A stretch of DNA of 64,000 nt from Ahaetulla prasina (Eukaryota; Chordata; Lepidosauria; Squamata; Colubridae): the NCBI RefSeq assembly GCF_028640845.1, contig NC_080543.1, positions 8,781,459 through 8,845,458 of the forward strand, in the 5' to 3' direction. Within the stretch, counting starts at the first letter, position 1. Each line of letters opens with the position of its first letter. A program made the translations under genes and the position numbers. Below the pieces are notes generated by a model, which saw nothing but the letters and a program-made list of their open reading frames with translations, was not told where the DNA came from and did not search any database. This document shows, one piece after another, positions 62,546-64,000 of the stretch.

Positions 62546-63578
62546 GCAGAGGAGGGGTAGAAAAGAGGAAGCCCTAAGGAGGGGAAGGGGAAATGGGTAG
62601 TTTTGTTAGGAATGTCACATGGGGAGGCACACACAACCCAGGCAGGCAGCCTCTGAATCTTCTTCCTGGGGTTTCTTTCCTTGGATTTCTCTGTGGTTCA
62701 GAATTGCCTTCAGTGCAGGCATTGCACAAACATTTCCCCAGCCATGTATGTCGGAAAAAGAAATGCTGTATCAAAGTAGGTCAAGTTATTGAGAAAGAGT
62801 GAACCCCCCAAGTCATATAGATAGCCTATTTTTCAGACAGACATGGATGGAAAGGGAGGGATGTGGAGTGTAATCAGGAGCACTGTAGATGGTCAAGAGT
62901 AAGAAGGGGCAAAGTCAGTCCAGGTGCTCTGGGAACAGCTGTGGGGGGGGCAGAGAATCTAGAGCTGCCATCCACCCTCACGCATGGCAGTGTCAAGGGC
63001 AGATAAACCGGTCCTAACTGCTTCCTTTCAGATAACTTGATGGAATACCATTTAGATAAAAGGAAGGTGAAAGCAATGGATTTTTTTTTTTAAAAAAAGG
63101 TTGTTCTGTTAAAAACAGGTAGGAACCACGTTTGACAGAACAACGTTGTGGGAGATAGTTTTCAGATCAAAAAAGGAAATGGAGAATGGTAGCATGAGCA
63201 AAGGTTAAGGTGGAAAATGAGACTAGGCCATAGTTGGCAGGAAACCCCCCCCCCCTTAGATTAAGGCCTGAATTATTCCTTTCTATGGAATAATTCCAAG
63301 GAAGAGGTAAATCTGCCCAGTTCAGAAAAGGGCCTGATTCTTCCTCCCCTGAATTTTGTGAAGGATTTTTAAGGCTGCATGAATTGAATATACAACATGG
63401 CCGCTTAGCTGAGTCTATGCAGCAGTTGCTGTTTTTGAAACATGCAGTTTTAATTCTCCTAGCCTACATACTTTAATTAGCTTGGTTACATGTTTTTAAA
63501 TAAATAGATAAAATAATTTCAGGGACAACTAGCCTTAATACGTAAGGTCTGGAAAGGGAGTGGAATTTCATTATTTTC

Positions 63579-63685
63579 TGTAGAATAAATTTCTATAGAC
63601 AAAGGAGGATCTTTATGCTCCCGGAATGTTTTTAGTAACAGATGCATGACAGGCTAAGGGTGTGCGTCTGCATGTGTATGCATGA
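63579..63685 (+). terminator. Candidate intronic poly(A) signal in PCF11 intron 1
   Basis: UGUA (63579-63582) immediately followed by AATAAA (63584-63589), with a GT-rich block ggtgtgcgtctgcatgtgta at about 63660-63680. Another AAATAAATA is at about 63499-63506. PCF11 of vertebrates is reported to use a conserved premature poly(A) site in intron 1 for self-regulation; whether this is that site is inferred. Confidence 0.4.
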
Positions 63686-64000
63686 TCCATTCCTTGTTAG
63701 AGCAGCACGTTCATTAAGGCATGGAAAGAAATGTTCAGCCCTGCCTGCAGGAACCACAGCAGCCTATCTAATCCCAACATGGCGCCCGAGAAGCATATGA
63801 TGCAAAAAGAAAGTCTAGGGTTCATATTGGCTCAGAAATTTTCTGATAAAAGTCACCCTTATGGTGCAGTATCTCTTTTTCCCCTGGAGTATTTTAGTCC
63901 TTTAAGTAGCAGAAGGGTAGCACATCTCTATTATAATTGAACATTTCTGTTCTCTTGCTGTTTCTTCCTCCTCACCCATTTTCCTTAGCTTCTGCAAGTA

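Larger units (their letters stand above)
61658..64000 (+). other. PCF11: PCF11 intron 1 (start)
   Basis: Begins with a GTTTTTAT donor (weak +4/+5 positions) and runs off the window. Holds a Tigger-like element and a SINE in its first third. The last 1.2 kb (62800-64000) looks unique. Confidence 0.8.

Overview
The window is vertebrate nuclear DNA, most likely from a squamate and probably an advanced (colubroid) snake. The evidence is the repeat content: Sauria-type tRNA SINEs, Bov-B and CR1 LINEs, an R4/Dong-type LINE, LINE tails that run into (ATTCT)n/(AATAG)n arrays as described for snakes, many non-autonomous hAT and Tigger-like elements, and long (GGAA)n, (GATA)n and (AT)n microsatellites. 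Nothing bacterial, phage or plasmid is present, and almost every long open frame is a microsatellite or transposon translation. Only one host protein-coding exon is recognisable. It is the first coding exon of PCF11 (pre-mRNA 3'-end processing and termination factor) at 61421-61657 on the + strand, preceded by a CpG-rich, CCAAT-rich, TATA-less promoter (about 60380-61420) and followed by intron 1, which runs off the right edge and holds a candidate intronic poly(A) signal. A second CpG island at about 22650-23520 has no recognisable coding exon. Human gene order (RAB30 divergent from and upstream of PCF11) makes it a candidate promoter for RAB30 running leftwards, which is inference only. Layout: 0-22 kb is a dense repeat nest (solo LTRs, hATs, an R4-type LINE fragment, SINE-microsatellite arrays, CR1/L2-type/L3-type LINEs) ending in long GGAA and GATA arrays. 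The island at 22.6-23.6 kb follows. From 24 to 60 kb there is intergenic DNA in which unique stretches alternate with hAT, Tigger-like, Bov-B, CR1 and SINE copies. From 60.4 to 64 kb lie the PCF11 promoter, exon 1 and intron 1. The most interesting structures are: seven 34-nt segments with the same hammerhead-ribozyme-like layout in Penelope-like element ends, including a perfect 155-bp palindrome; a non-autonomous hAT family caught repeatedly with 8-bp target duplications; a hAT carrying a broken coiled-coil gene fragment; an R4/Dong endonuclease-domain fragment in (TAA)n plus a head-to-tail triplet of its 3' ends in another (TAA)n tract; a short tRNA-CR1 SINE; and a SINE whose B-box region is amplified six times with an exact 67-bp period. 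Repeat family names are from memory of family features, not from a database search. Where an element is interrupted, the coordinates span the insert, which is listed separately.
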